A DNA stretch of 41,972 nucleotides, from the NCBI GenBank assembly GCA_030040935.1, contig JASHSG010000036.1:1-41972 (forward strand). Direction: 5' to 3'. This stretch comes from Acidobacteriaceae bacterium (GTDB taxonomy: Bacteria > Acidobacteriota > Terriglobia > Terriglobales > Acidobacteriaceae). The translations under genes were made by a program, and so were the position numbers. The notes beneath the pieces are model-generated. The model was given only the letters and a program-made list of their open reading frames with translations, was not told the origin of the DNA and did not search any database. Positions 8,332-16,087 of the stretch are shown here, piece by piece (position 1 is the first letter of the stretch; each line of letters opens with the position of its first letter).

Positions 8332-8382
8332 CAGAGTTTACGTACCTGTGTTTACGCTCGGCCCTCCCCCGAAAGGAATGTT

Positions 8383-9435
8383 ATGCAGCCCGTCACCGCA
8401 GTCGATTCCATTGCGCCTGCCATCGAGCGCACCAGGGAATTCCTCTTCAGGCCTTTCAAATGGAGCACCTATTTGAAGCTGGGGCTGGTGGCGATCATTA
8501 CTGAAGGACTGGGGGAAAACTTTCATTCGCCGCACCTGAGTCATGGTGAAGGAGGCGGCCGATTTCATGCAACGACGGCATTGCCGTCGTTCCACCCCGC
8601 CCCCGGTTCGATTGCGATTGTCGCGGCGTCTGTTGCGCTGGCAATTGTACTGTCGCTTTTTATTTTCTATCTGATCACGCGCCTGCGGTTCGCGTTTTTT
8701 TATTCGCTCGTTCACAGCGTGAAAGAGATCGGACCGGGGTGGCGGCTCTATCGAGCGCAGGCGTCGCGGTTTTTCCGGCTCAACATTGTTGTGGGAATCT
8801 GCTTCATGCTGCTGATGGCGCTGATGGCGCTTCCATTCGCAGCCGGATTCTGGCGGCTCTATCAATTGAGCCAGCAGGGCGGCCACCTGGAGATCGGACT
8901 CATGTTGGCCGTTATCTTGCCGTTGATTCCGATCGTCATTTTGCTGGCGGCCGCCTGCGTTCTGACCGATGTGATTCTGCGCGACTGGATGATGCCGCAT
9001 ATGGCGATGGACGACGCGACGGCGGGCGAAGCATGGCGGCAGGTGCGGGCGCGGATCACAGCCGAGAAGAAGCAATTCATTGTTTACGCGATCCTGCGCG
9101 TGGTTTTGCCGACGATCGCGGCGATCGGAGTGTTCCTGCTGCTCGCTCTTCCCGGGTTCATGCTGGCTGGCATTGTTGCGGCGATCGAGTTCGGTGTCTA
9201 CTCGGCGTTCTCAGGCGCGACCGGGGTATCGTGGCTGGTGGGCGTGGTTGTCGAGATATTCTTCGGCGTGGTGGCATTTGTCTTCGCGTTGTTGGCGAGC
9301 ATCTGCGTCGGTGGTCCTTTGAGCACGGGCGCCCGCGAGTATGCCCTGATCTTCTACGGCGGCCGTTACAAGACGCTCGGCGACGTTCTTTACCCGGCGC
9401 AGGCGATCGCCGGCGGATCGAGCCGGCCGGCCTGA
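8383..9435 (+). CDS. Polytopic inner-membrane protein of unknown function
   Basis: This 350-residue protein has an N-terminal amphipathic segment (ERTREFLFRPFKWSTYLKLG), a Gly/His-rich loop (about residues 45-75), and then about five to six hydrophobic helices (near 78-105, 130-158, 168-198, 228-262, 268-310). It ends in a conserved-looking short cytoplasmic tail (FYGGRYKTLGDVLYP). It resembles uncharacterised integral-membrane families common in Acidobacteriota, with no catalytic motif visible. The start is supported by AAAGGA 5-6 nt upstream of the ATG. It follows trmFO by 51 nt and precedes another envelope protein on the same strand. Function is not assigned. Confidence 0.75.
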   Translation: MQPVTAVDSIAPAIERTREFLFRPFKWSTYLKLGLVAIITEGLGENFHSPHLSHGEGGGRFHATTALPSFHPAPGSIAIVAASVALAIVLSLFIFYLITRLRFAFFYSLVHSVKEIGPGWRLYRAQASRFFRLNIVVGICFMLLMALMALPFAAGFWRLYQLSQQGGHLEIGLMLAVILPLIPIVILLAAACVLTDVILRDWMMPHMAMDDATAGEAWRQVRARITAEKKQFIVYAILRVVLPTIAAIGVFLLLALPGFMLAGIVAAIEFGVYSAFSGATGVSWLVGVVVEIFFGVVAFVFALLASICVGGPLSTGAREYALIFYGGRYKTLGDVLYPAQAIAGGSSRPA

Positions 9436-9555
9436 CGCGACCCCGAGAACACGACCTGGAACCTTTTCGCTTCCTCCCGTGTCGAAGAGAAGGAGCGTCA
9501 GCGACGCGGCCAGCGGCGCGTGAACGTGTACCCTGAAGGCTGGGGAAGCCGGCGA

Positions 9556-10785
9556 ATGAAGTGGAAGTTGATGACACGGAAGGCCATGCTTTTTGCGGGG
9601 CTCGCGTGTTGCGCGGTTCAGGCGCTTGGGCAGGGCGAGCAGCCAACGGAGGCAGAGAAGAAATCTGCGACGACGATCGTTCTGCCGCCCTCGCCAAAGG
9701 CGCTCCTACCTGACAGCTTCGACGGCTGGGTGACGACGGGACCATCCAAGGTCGTGACCGACGCGGTCGAGGTTGATCCGGCCAACGCGGCAGCCCTCAA
9801 AGAGTATGGGTTTAATGCCGCGGCGGTGGCCGACTACAAGCGCGAGAGCGAAACGCTCGGCATGCGCGCGCTGCGTTTCGATGACGCCAGCGGGGCTTAC
9901 GGCGCGTACACCTACTATCGCCAAAATGGCTGGCCCAGAGAAGAGATCGGGACGGGAGCGGCCTCGGACCACAATCGCGTTCTATTTTGGCAAGGGACGA
10001 CCGTGGTGGATGCGACGTTTTCGCGGATCGGACCGATGACGGCTGGAGAACTGCGCGAGATCGCGCACCAGCTTCCCGTGCCGACCGGAAACCGGGCGAT
10101 GATCCCGCCCATCCTCGCGAACCTTCCCAAAGCTCAACTGGACGGGCAGACGACGCACTACGCGGAGGGGCCGGCCGGCTACGCCGGATCGGGGGGTGTG
10201 CTGCCGCCGTCGCTGGTGGATTTCGACAAGGGCGCCGAAACGGTGACGGCCAATTACTCACTGACTTCAGGAGCGGCGACTTTGACCATCATTGACTACC
10301 CGACGCCACAGATCGCAGAGGCGCAGGAGGCGGCCATTCGCGCGTATCTGAAGGCCGGCAGCCAGGCGCAGCCGCCGTGGCCGAAGCCTTTGACCGACTC
10401 CGACCAGGCATCGCTGGAGGTGCGCCACAGTGGGCCCCTGGTGGCGTTGGTGAGCGGCGACGCGGTTCCCGACGACAGTCATCGGCTGCTCGAGTCAGTT
10501 CACTTCGAAGCCAGCTTGACGGGGATTCCGCAGCCTGTGGAATCAGAGGTGGAGAAGACCAGCAGGCTGCTGTTGGGGATTGCTGTGCTGACGTTGATCG
10601 GGGCGACCGCGGCAGTCGTGCTGGGAGGGTTCCTGGGCGGTGGGAGAGCCCTTTATCGCATGGCGCGCGGCAAACCGATCTCGTCGGTCTACGACGAGGA
10701 GTTTATTCATCTCGATTTGGCTGAGAAATGGGACGAAAGAATCGAAGTGGTTGAGGTCATTGAGAGACCGAATCCGGAAGGTTAA
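9556..10785 (+). CDS. Exported protein with one C-terminal transmembrane helix (DUF6599-like), function unknown
   Basis: This 409-residue protein has a signal peptide (MLFAGLACCAVQALGQ), an exported domain with the pattern LLPDSFDGWVTTG, LKEYGFNAAAVADYKRE, ASGAYGAYTYYR, and a hydrophobic helix near residues 337-362 (LLLGIAVLTLIGATAAVVLG). A short acidic cytoplasmic tail follows. This looks like the acidobacterial DUF6599 family, recalled from memory rather than searched. The start at 9556 is the first ATG that gives a normal signal peptide; a GTG at 9520 and an ATG at 9571 are alternatives, and no strong ribosome site discriminates. It may form an envelope unit with the preceding membrane protein (120-nt gap). 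Its biochemical role is unknown. Confidence 0.7.
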   Translation: MKWKLMTRKAMLFAGLACCAVQALGQGEQPTEAEKKSATTIVLPPSPKALLPDSFDGWVTTGPSKVVTDAVEVDPANAAALKEYGFNAAAVADYKRESETLGMRALRFDDASGAYGAYTYYRQNGWPREEIGTGAASDHNRVLFWQGTTVVDATFSRIGPMTAGELREIAHQLPVPTGNRAMIPPILANLPKAQLDGQTTHYAEGPAGYAGSGGVLPPSLVDFDKGAETVTANYSLTSGAATLTIIDYPTPQIAEAQEAAIRAYLKAGSQAQPPWPKPLTDSDQASLEVRHSGPLVALVSGDAVPDDSHRLLESVHFEASLTGIPQPVESEVEKTSRLLLGIAVLTLIGATAAVVLGGFLGGGRALYRMARGKPISSVYDEEFIHLDLAEKWDERIEVVEVIERPNPEG

Positions 10786-10959
10786 CGCTGCTCGGTCTCT
10801 GTGGAAAAAGGGACGCAAACCCGAAGAAACACTACGAAATCACGGGAAATGCCGGAGGATTTGAGGCGAATAATCAGCGAATAAAAGAACCCTCTGCGGC
10901 GCAGCGTTTTATTGTTAAAACATTGAAACACCAACACTTATTTTAACAAACATTTTCTC

Positions 10960-10988
10960 TTGACACTGCCTCCCCCCGCTCCTAGTAT
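10960..10988 (+). promoter_or_regulatory. Strong housekeeping-type promoter (TTGACA-17-TAGTAT)
   Basis: A perfect TTGACA at 10960-10965 is followed by 17 bp and TAGTAT at 10983-10988. An AT-rich stretch lies just upstream (10905-10960) and could act as an UP element. This is the best-matched promoter seen in the window. It is not followed by a credible protein gene but by a short structured sequence with a terminator. Confidence 0.8.
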
Positions 10989-10994
10989 GCAGCC

Positions 10995-11080
10995 AGAAAG
11001 TTCTGATGGGTTTGGCTCCGTTGGAACTATTCTCCCTGAGGAGAGAGCTGCCCTGTTGCCGGGCGGCTCTTTCCGTTTTT
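10995..11080 (+). ncRNA. Candidate small RNA gene (about 85 nt), unassigned
   Basis: Starting about 7 nt after the promoter -10 box, the sequence can form stem 1 (AGTTCT 10999-11004 with GGAACT 11023-11028), a small hairpin TCTCC/GGAGA (11031-11044) and a terminator-like stem (11042-11053 with 11061-11072). The last ends in a T-rich tail CCGTTTTT. The middle hairpin and the terminator share bases 11042-11044. No start codon with ribosome site follows on this strand, so this is a free-standing unit rather than an obvious leader. It does not match tmRNA, RNase P, SRP or 6S RNA as I know them. It could belong to a described acidobacterial RNA motif that I cannot identify without a search. Confidence 0.55.
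11042..11080 (+). terminator. Terminator of the candidate small RNA
   Basis: A 12-bp stem with two wobbles (AGAGAGCTGCCC / GGGCGGCTCTTT) and a 7-nt loop is followed by CCG and five T. The gap between stem and T-run makes it slightly imperfect. Confidence 0.6.
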
Positions 11081-11547
11081 GCGCCTGATTCGGCCGGCTT
11101 GCTTGAGTTCCGGGGCTCAGCCGGCACTGGCTTGGCCCATCGCCGGTCGGATTGTCCACGTTGCCAGGAATTGGCAGGGTCGACCGCGGCGAGAATTGGG
11201 TCTGCAGCGCCACAGGCCGAGCTTGAGGACGGAATGAGGCCGGGACCTCGCGCTTGGGACTTCTCGATGATCGCGGGTGAAATCGGGCGATCTGCAATCG
11301 CGCGCGCCCGATTGAGCTGGCCGGCAGCGACGAGGATGTGCGGGCCAGCCATCCCAATGAGCTAAAGACCCGGCAGCTCTTTCATTCTCGCGCGATTCGG
11401 GAATCATTCCCTGGGGCGCTCAATCCAGATTTCGATACCGCGCCGTCTCATCACTTCAGGTAGCTGCCGCGTTTCTCAGCTGTTTCGCAATCGCAGGGGA
11501 CAGTTTTTGGACCGAAGGCACACGTTCGAAGCTGCGCCGGGCGCGGC
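11081..11547. other. Intergenic region, no gene seen
   Basis: About 470 bp between the candidate small RNA and the tRNA-Thr promoter. Overlapping short open frames on both strands have biased Arg/Ser/Pro compositions and no ribosome sites, so none is called. Nothing else recognisable was found. Confidence 0.55.
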
Positions 11548-11576
11548 TTTACCTCGATTCGGCGCGACGATACAAT
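11548..11576 (+). promoter_or_regulatory. Promoter of tRNA-Thr
   Basis: TTTACC (11548-11553) and TACAAT (11571-11576) are spaced by 17 bp. They lie about 28 bp before the mature tRNA 5' end. Confidence 0.6.
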
Positions 11577-11603
11577 CGAAAAGCGGGACAAAGAGAAAAT
11601 CGA

Positions 11604-11679
11604 GCCGACGTAGCTCAGTTGGTAGAGCAGCTGATTCGTAATCAGCAGGTCGTCAGTTCAAGTCTGACCGTCGGCTCCA
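11604..11679 (+). tRNA. tRNA-Thr (anticodon CGU)
   Basis: A standard 76-nt tRNA including an encoded CCA. The acceptor stem is GCCGACG/CGTCGGC. The D arm contains AGTTGGTAGA. The anticodon stem GCTGA/TCAGC encloses the loop TTCGTAA, giving anticodon CGU for ACG codons. The T arm contains AGTTCAAGT. No integrase or att duplication was seen next to it. Confidence 0.96.
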
Positions 11680-11778
11680 GATTCGATCAGCGCAGAATCG
11701 CTGCTGGCCAGTTCGTCCGAACCCGCGCGTCGCGCAGCCGCCCTTCCAGATTAATTCATCGAATGCGGCGCACCTCAA

Positions 11779-14700
11779 TCAGTCGGGCACAACAAACAAG
11801 GTGATGGATTGCGCTGGGAACGTATAGTTGCCAATGGTACTCGTTGTGCTGCCTGCCGCGGGAGGCGTGACGCTGACGGCGGCCTCTTGCACGATTGCGG
11901 TCAGATTGGCATTGCTGTACTGGTACACCTGCGCGTTCGTGCCGGCCGTTGAAGTGAAGTTTTCCACGCTGATACTCGAGGTAAGTGAACCATAGGTCTT
12001 GTTGATGACGATCACGGTAATGGCGTTGTCGGAAGTTCGCTGTGCGCCGAAGACCGCGAGCTGCCCCTCGCCGTTGCCGGTTGATGCCGTGCTGGTTGCG
12101 TAAAGATATGTGTTGCCAAAGGTCGAGTCGTTCCCGTCGTAGTTGCGGTACATGGCAAAGGCGTAGTTCCCGGGACCCTGAGAACTGTAATTCGTAGTCG
12201 GCCAAAAGGCGCCCATACCCAGATTCTGACGCCCGAAGATTCCGAGTATGTCGGCCTGCACGACCGCGCCGTTGATCGATTCCAGGCCGCCGAAGTTGTA
12301 TTCGTCGATCGAGGTTTTCGTGCCCGGGTAATCGTTGGCGACCCACGTTTGCAGCATGGGAATCACTTGCGGAGCCTGTGCCGGCACGGTGCAACTGGAG
12401 GTGTAGTCCGGGTCGGTAATGTAGTTCGGCTGCTGATAACCGCCGTATGCCGGGGCTACAAAATTATCGGGGTCCTTATAGGTCGAGTCCCAGAAGACGC
12501 GCGTTCCATTCATGCGCTCGATTTGCTCCTGGGTGTCACCCGCCGTCGTAAAGGCCACTGAGTTGCCGCTGTTGACCGGATACTGGGGCGCAAAATAGCT
12601 GTGGACGTCAACATAATCGAGCAGCCGGATGCCATACTGCTGCGAATAGCTGTTGAATTGCTGCAGGTAGTACTCGATCATGGGCACGCCGCCGTGGGCC
12701 TCGCGGTCGATGGGATTACTCCATGGCTGGTAACACGGTCCTGAACTCCATCCGCTTTCGATGTCCTTCTTGGAATAAAAGTAGGCCCACCAGTAGTCAA
12801 TGACCGGCCCGCTGACCAGGGCTGTGGGATCGGCGGTCTTGATGGCCAAGGCAGTGCCAATTCCATTGTTGGTCACCTCATCGTAAGTGAAAGCGACCGG
12901 ATGGACATCACGATGCACTGCATCCCACCAGGTGGGCTCATTGTCGAGATCCCAGATGGCTACTCCATTGCCACTGGCGCCGCTGCCATATCCGGTCACG
13001 ATCGAGTTGACCCAGGCGCCCGGCCAGGTCCCATCGGCCCAGGTTCCTGTGACAGAGCCGGGGGCAGGCGCGCTCAAAATGCTCGGCGGGGCCTCCTGGG
13101 TGCTGGTGATTGCAGCAATCGTGTTGCTGCCGTACAGATCACAGCCGCCCGAAGATGAGCAACCGTTGGTCCCATCGGGATCAATACCGTCGCCGCAACT
13201 CCCGTTGTAGCTCTCCTGGCCCGGATAAGCTGTCTTGGTGAAGCTGCAGGCCCCGGAAACGCCGTTCGAAACCCAACCGAGCACCGGCACTGTGCCCAAG
13301 GCGGCGGATCCTGCTGCATCGACGGCTGGAAAGAACTGCGTGAAATTCTCACCGGTTCCGGAGTTGGGGAACATGAAGGCGGCGCCGTCGCCGTTTTCAA
13401 AGTAATAGTCCGAGGCGGAATTGGTCCATCCGTTTTGGTAGTTGTAGCGCGACGTGTCGTCGCCGCCCCAGCGCAGAATACCGGGATTGGCAACCTTTTC
13501 CGAGGCCGGATCCAGATCGTACGCATTCATCCCATAGACGTAGGGGCTGATGGTGTGCGGGTTTTCATTGGGGTTCGATGGCGTGCCTAGATCCACGGCC
13601 AGGGCCGGTCCGGCTGCCGTGACCGGTGGGCTCAACGTGACGGTCGCGCTGCCGCTTACGTTTGTGAATCCGGTCATCGTACTCGTGGCTGTAACGGTGA
13701 CGGTCGCCGGAGCCGGATACGGCGTGTTGTAAAGCCCCGCAGAACTGATGTCGCCCGGGCTCAGCGAGCTCCCAGTGGGAGCGGCCACCGACCAGGTGAC
13801 CCCGTCGCTGTAGCTGCCAGTGCCCTGCACCGTGGCCGTGAATTGCTGCTGCGTGCCAATGGTCGCTGTGGTGGGTGTCACGATAATCGAAGTAATTCCC
13901 GGCTGGTTGTAGTTCGCCGTTACCGTCGTATTTGCGCTGATGGTTAGATTGCAGACGGAGCCGCTCGATCCGCTCGTTGATGCGCATCCGCTCCAGGAGA
14001 CAAATGAATAAGTGTTATCGGTGAGAGCAGCGCTCAGTGCTATCTGCGTGCCACCGTAGTACGACAGCGTGAACGGCGTTGAACCGCCCGTCTTTGCGCT
14101 GTTGTCTGCCGGACTCGCAGTGATCGAAATGCCGCTCGAGGGTCCTGCCGAATCCACCGTCAGTATGTAGGCGGCAGGCGTGTTTACCGTTACCGATCCC
14201 AAACCGGTGGCGCTGGTGTACGTGGATGAACTCGCAGCGTCAGGTGTGTAGCTTCCGGTCAACTCATCCGTTCCGGTGGCCAGTGAGCTCGCCGGAATAT
14301 TGATCTGAGCGCTGCCGTTCACGAGTACAGTCGCGGACGGAGTGTCGTATCCGCCGCCGCTCAGCGTCACCGAGCCGGTCGGCGTGGGGGCGCCGGCGCC
14401 GCCGCTCACGGCGACCGTCACAGCCAATGGCTGATTCTCAGCGATGCTCGAAGCACCCGGAGTGACCGTCACAGTGGGAGTTGCCGGGTTCACCGTTACG
14501 CTCACCGAGCCCGTCACGATGTTGTAGTCGGTCGAGTCGGTGGGCGTAAAGGTCACGCTCTCGCCAGGTGTTCCGCCGCTGGGCACGATGGTGGATGTAG
14601 TCCATGCAAACGCTCCGGGTACTGACGCCATTCCGCCGCTCAATGTCGAAGATGCCAGCGTCTGGCCGTAAGTGATCGCGCTCGCCGCAGGCCACGCCGA

Positions 14701-15270
14701 CACCACCGGCGTAGCTTTGTTCACCGTCACACTCGCCGAGCCCACCACCGCGTTGTAATCCGTGGTGTCGGCGGGCGTGAAGGTCACGCTCTCGCTCGGA
14801 GTTCCGGCGCCGGGGGCCGTGGCGGGTGTCGTAAAGGCAAAGGTGCCCGCCGTTGACGCTGTTCCGCCGCTCAGTGTCGAAGATGCCAGCGTCTGGCCGT
14901 AGGTGATCGCGCTCGCCGCAGGCCACGCCGACACCGTCGGCATCGCCTTGTTCACGATCAGGCTCACCGAACCCACCACCGCGTTGTAATTGGCCGCGTC
15001 GGCGGGAGTGAAGGTCACACTCTCGCTGGGGGTCCCAGCGCCAGGCGCCGTTGCGGGCGTCGTCCAGGCAAACGTGCCGGATACCGATGCCGTGCCGCCG
15101 CTGAGTGTGGACGAAGCCAGCGTCTGGCCATAGGTGATTGCGCTGGCCGAAGGCCAAACAGAAACCGTCGGCGTGGTGATGGAAGCTGTGCCTCCGCCGC
15201 CGCATGCAGTGACCCATAGCAATGCCAGAAAACTCGACCAAAGCGCCGCTCGCCTTCTCTTCACGCTCAT
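11779..15270 (-). CDS. Secreted lipoprotein: Ig-like stalk plus GH44 glycoside hydrolase
   Basis: This 1163-residue protein begins with a lipoprotein signal (VTAC, Cys23). Three 77-residue MBG/Ig-like repeats follow at 34-264, then an Ig-like domain (265-363), an InlB-B-like segment with SWSGC (about 367-455), another Ig-like domain (about 459-547), the catalytic domain (about 556-1060) and a C-terminal beta-sandwich. The catalytic part matches GH44, which cuts beta-1,4-glucans and xyloglucan: LRWGGDDTSRYNYQNGW, the acid/base in WDLDNEPTWW (Glu778), DYVDVHSYF, and the nucleophile in SIDEYNF (Glu990). The start at 15270 is supported by AGAAGGA upstream and by the signal sequence. The likely location is the cell surface or periplasm, tethered by lipid with the repeats as a spacer. 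Substrate within GH44 is inferred from the family only. Confidence 0.9.
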   Translation of the reverse strand: MSVKRRRAALWSSFLALLWVTACGGGGTASITTPTVSVWPSASAITYGQTLASSTLSGGTASVSGTFAWTTPATAPGAGTPSESVTFTPADAANYNAVVGSVSLIVNKAMPTVSAWPAASAITYGQTLASSTLSGGTASTAGTFAFTTPATAPGAGTPSESVTFTPADTTDYNAVVGSASVTVNKATPVVSAWPAASAITYGQTLASSTLSGGMASVPGAFAWTTSTIVPSGGTPGESVTFTPTDSTDYNIVTGSVSVTVNPATPTVTVTPGASSIAENQPLAVTVAVSGGAGAPTPTGSVTLSGGGYDTPSATVLVNGSAQINIPASSLATGTDELTGSYTPDAASSSTYTSATGLGSVTVNTPAAYILTVDSAGPSSGISITASPADNSAKTGGSTPFTLSYYGGTQIALSAALTDNTYSFVSWSGCASTSGSSGSVCNLTISANTTVTANYNQPGITSIIVTPTTATIGTQQQFTATVQGTGSYSDGVTWSVAAPTGSSLSPGDISSAGLYNTPYPAPATVTVTATSTMTGFTNVSGSATVTLSPPVTAAGPALAVDLGTPSNPNENPHTISPYVYGMNAYDLDPASEKVANPGILRWGGDDTSRYNYQNGWTNSASDYYFENGDGAAFMFPNSGTGENFTQFFPAVDAAGSAALGTVPVLGWVSNGVSGACSFTKTAYPGQESYNGSCGDGIDPDGTNGCSSSGGCDLYGSNTIAAITSTQEAPPSILSAPAPGSVTGTWADGTWPGAWVNSIVTGYGSGASGNGVAIWDLDNEPTWWDAVHRDVHPVAFTYDEVTNNGIGTALAIKTADPTALVSGPVIDYWWAYFYSKKDIESGWSSGPCYQPWSNPIDREAHGGVPMIEYYLQQFNSYSQQYGIRLLDYVDVHSYFAPQYPVNSGNSVAFTTAGDTQEQIERMNGTRVFWDSTYKDPDNFVAPAYGGYQQPNYITDPDYTSSCTVPAQAPQVIPMLQTWVANDYPGTKTSIDEYNFGGLESINGAVVQADILGIFGRQNLGMGAFWPTTNYSSQGPGNYAFAMYRNYDGNDSTFGNTYLYATSTASTGNGEGQLAVFGAQRTSDNAITVIVINKTYGSLTSSISVENFTSTAGTNAQVYQYSNANLTAIVQEAAVSVTPPAAGSTTSTIGNYTFPAQSITLFVVPD
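14479..15171 (-). repeat. Three 231-bp tandem repeats (77-aa MBG/Ig-like modules) in the GH44 gene
   Basis: Residues 34-110, 111-187 and 188-264 of the GH44 protein are near-identical units with the pattern SAWP-ASAITYGQTLASS, SGGTAS, PSESVTFTP and DYN. The DNA period is exactly 231 bp. The same three-unit array occurs in the GH30 gene at 34688-35380. Confidence 0.9.
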
Positions 15271-15776
15271 TTTTGTCAGTCCTTCTCTCGTAATCGGCGC
15301 CCGGTTTTGCTTCTCTAGCCCCGGCCGAATTCTTTCCCCGGCCGCTCTGGCTGAATGCCGTACTGACGCGTCATCGCGCATGTGGCACAATCGGGCTTAA
15401 ACATGCTTGTCGTGCTTCTTGCCGAGGCTATGGATGTATAGTCGGACGGAATCCGGCTGGCATTCGTTAGAAATCAAGCCCAAGCCGATCTCGTTCCCGG
15501 TGCGCTTGCAAATACCTTGAATCAGCATCTTTTCGACGGCAGGCCCATTTTATGACTGGCTTGGTCGAACGCGAAACCATATGAGTTACGAAAGGCACAT
15601 GCGCGGAAAGCATGAGACCGGATCAGGAATCCTCGTAAGCCGCTCGACCATGCGCAAGGCGCCGTGCTTTTGAGGGAACGGAACCTGGATACCATCAATC
15701 GACTCACCCCGGGCCAACTTCATATCCGGCATAGTCCCTGCTTCAGGTTTGACTTTACGCATCAGAATTCAAGATC
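15271..15776. other. Intergenic region, no gene seen
   Basis: About 500 bp between the GH44 start and the terminator of the next minus-strand gene. It should contain the GH44 promoter, but I found no convincing pair of boxes. The short open frames lack ribosome sites. Confidence 0.5.
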
Positions 15777-15814
15777 AAAAAACCACGGCCTCTCCGTAAA
15801 AGAAGAGGCCGTGG
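15777..15814 (-). terminator. Rho-independent terminator of the 1475-aa propeller/Ig gene
   Basis: A perfect 11-bp stem (CCACGGCCTCT / AGAGGCCGTGG) with a 10-nt loop is followed on the minus strand by six T. It starts about 20 nt after the stop codon at 15836. Confidence 0.9.
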
Positions 15815-15835
15815 GAAGTTAGGAACCAATCCGGT

Positions 15836-16087
15836 TTACTGTTCGACGAACACCGAGATCGGCACCGTCTGGGTAACTCCGCCGCCAGTGGCCGTAATCG
15901 TCACGACGGTGTTGGTGCCCTTCGGCGGGGCCGGCGGTCCGTTATAGGCGCCGCAGCCGGAAAGCTGAATGGCCCCGATCACACCCGCGATCAGCACCAG
16001 AGCCAACATCAGACCGCGCCGTTTCTTCCAGCCAAAGAAGCACAGAGCAATTGCGAACGTTGCTCCAGCCGGGAGGAACGGGTTGGA
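15836..16087 (-). other. C-terminal helix-KKRR-helix-lipobox-tail module (copy A)
   Basis: These are the last 83 residues of the 1475-aa protein. Helix 1 is LPAGATFAIALCFFGW, followed by KKRR. Helix 2 is LMLALVLIAGVIGAI, ending in QLSGC with the Cys codon at 15953-15955. A 38-residue tail then ends VPISVFVEQ. It is the most divergent of three copies in the window. Confidence 0.7.

Noticed and set aside
11006-11365. Open frame of 119 codons downstream of the strong promoter at 10960
   Set aside because: It would start inside the candidate small RNA and cross its terminator. There is no Shine-Dalgarno and the composition is not protein-like.
11604-11760. tRNA-Thr as an integration site
   Set aside because: No integrase gene and no duplicated tRNA 3' end were found nearby.
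14479-15171. Regular 231-bp repeats as a possible CRISPR or mobile repeat
   Set aside because: They are in-frame protein repeats with coding divergence, without spacers or cas genes.
15380-15400. Sigma-54 type promoter (TGGCAC element)
   Set aside because: The -12 GC element is not at the required spacing, and the orientation is away from the GH44 gene.
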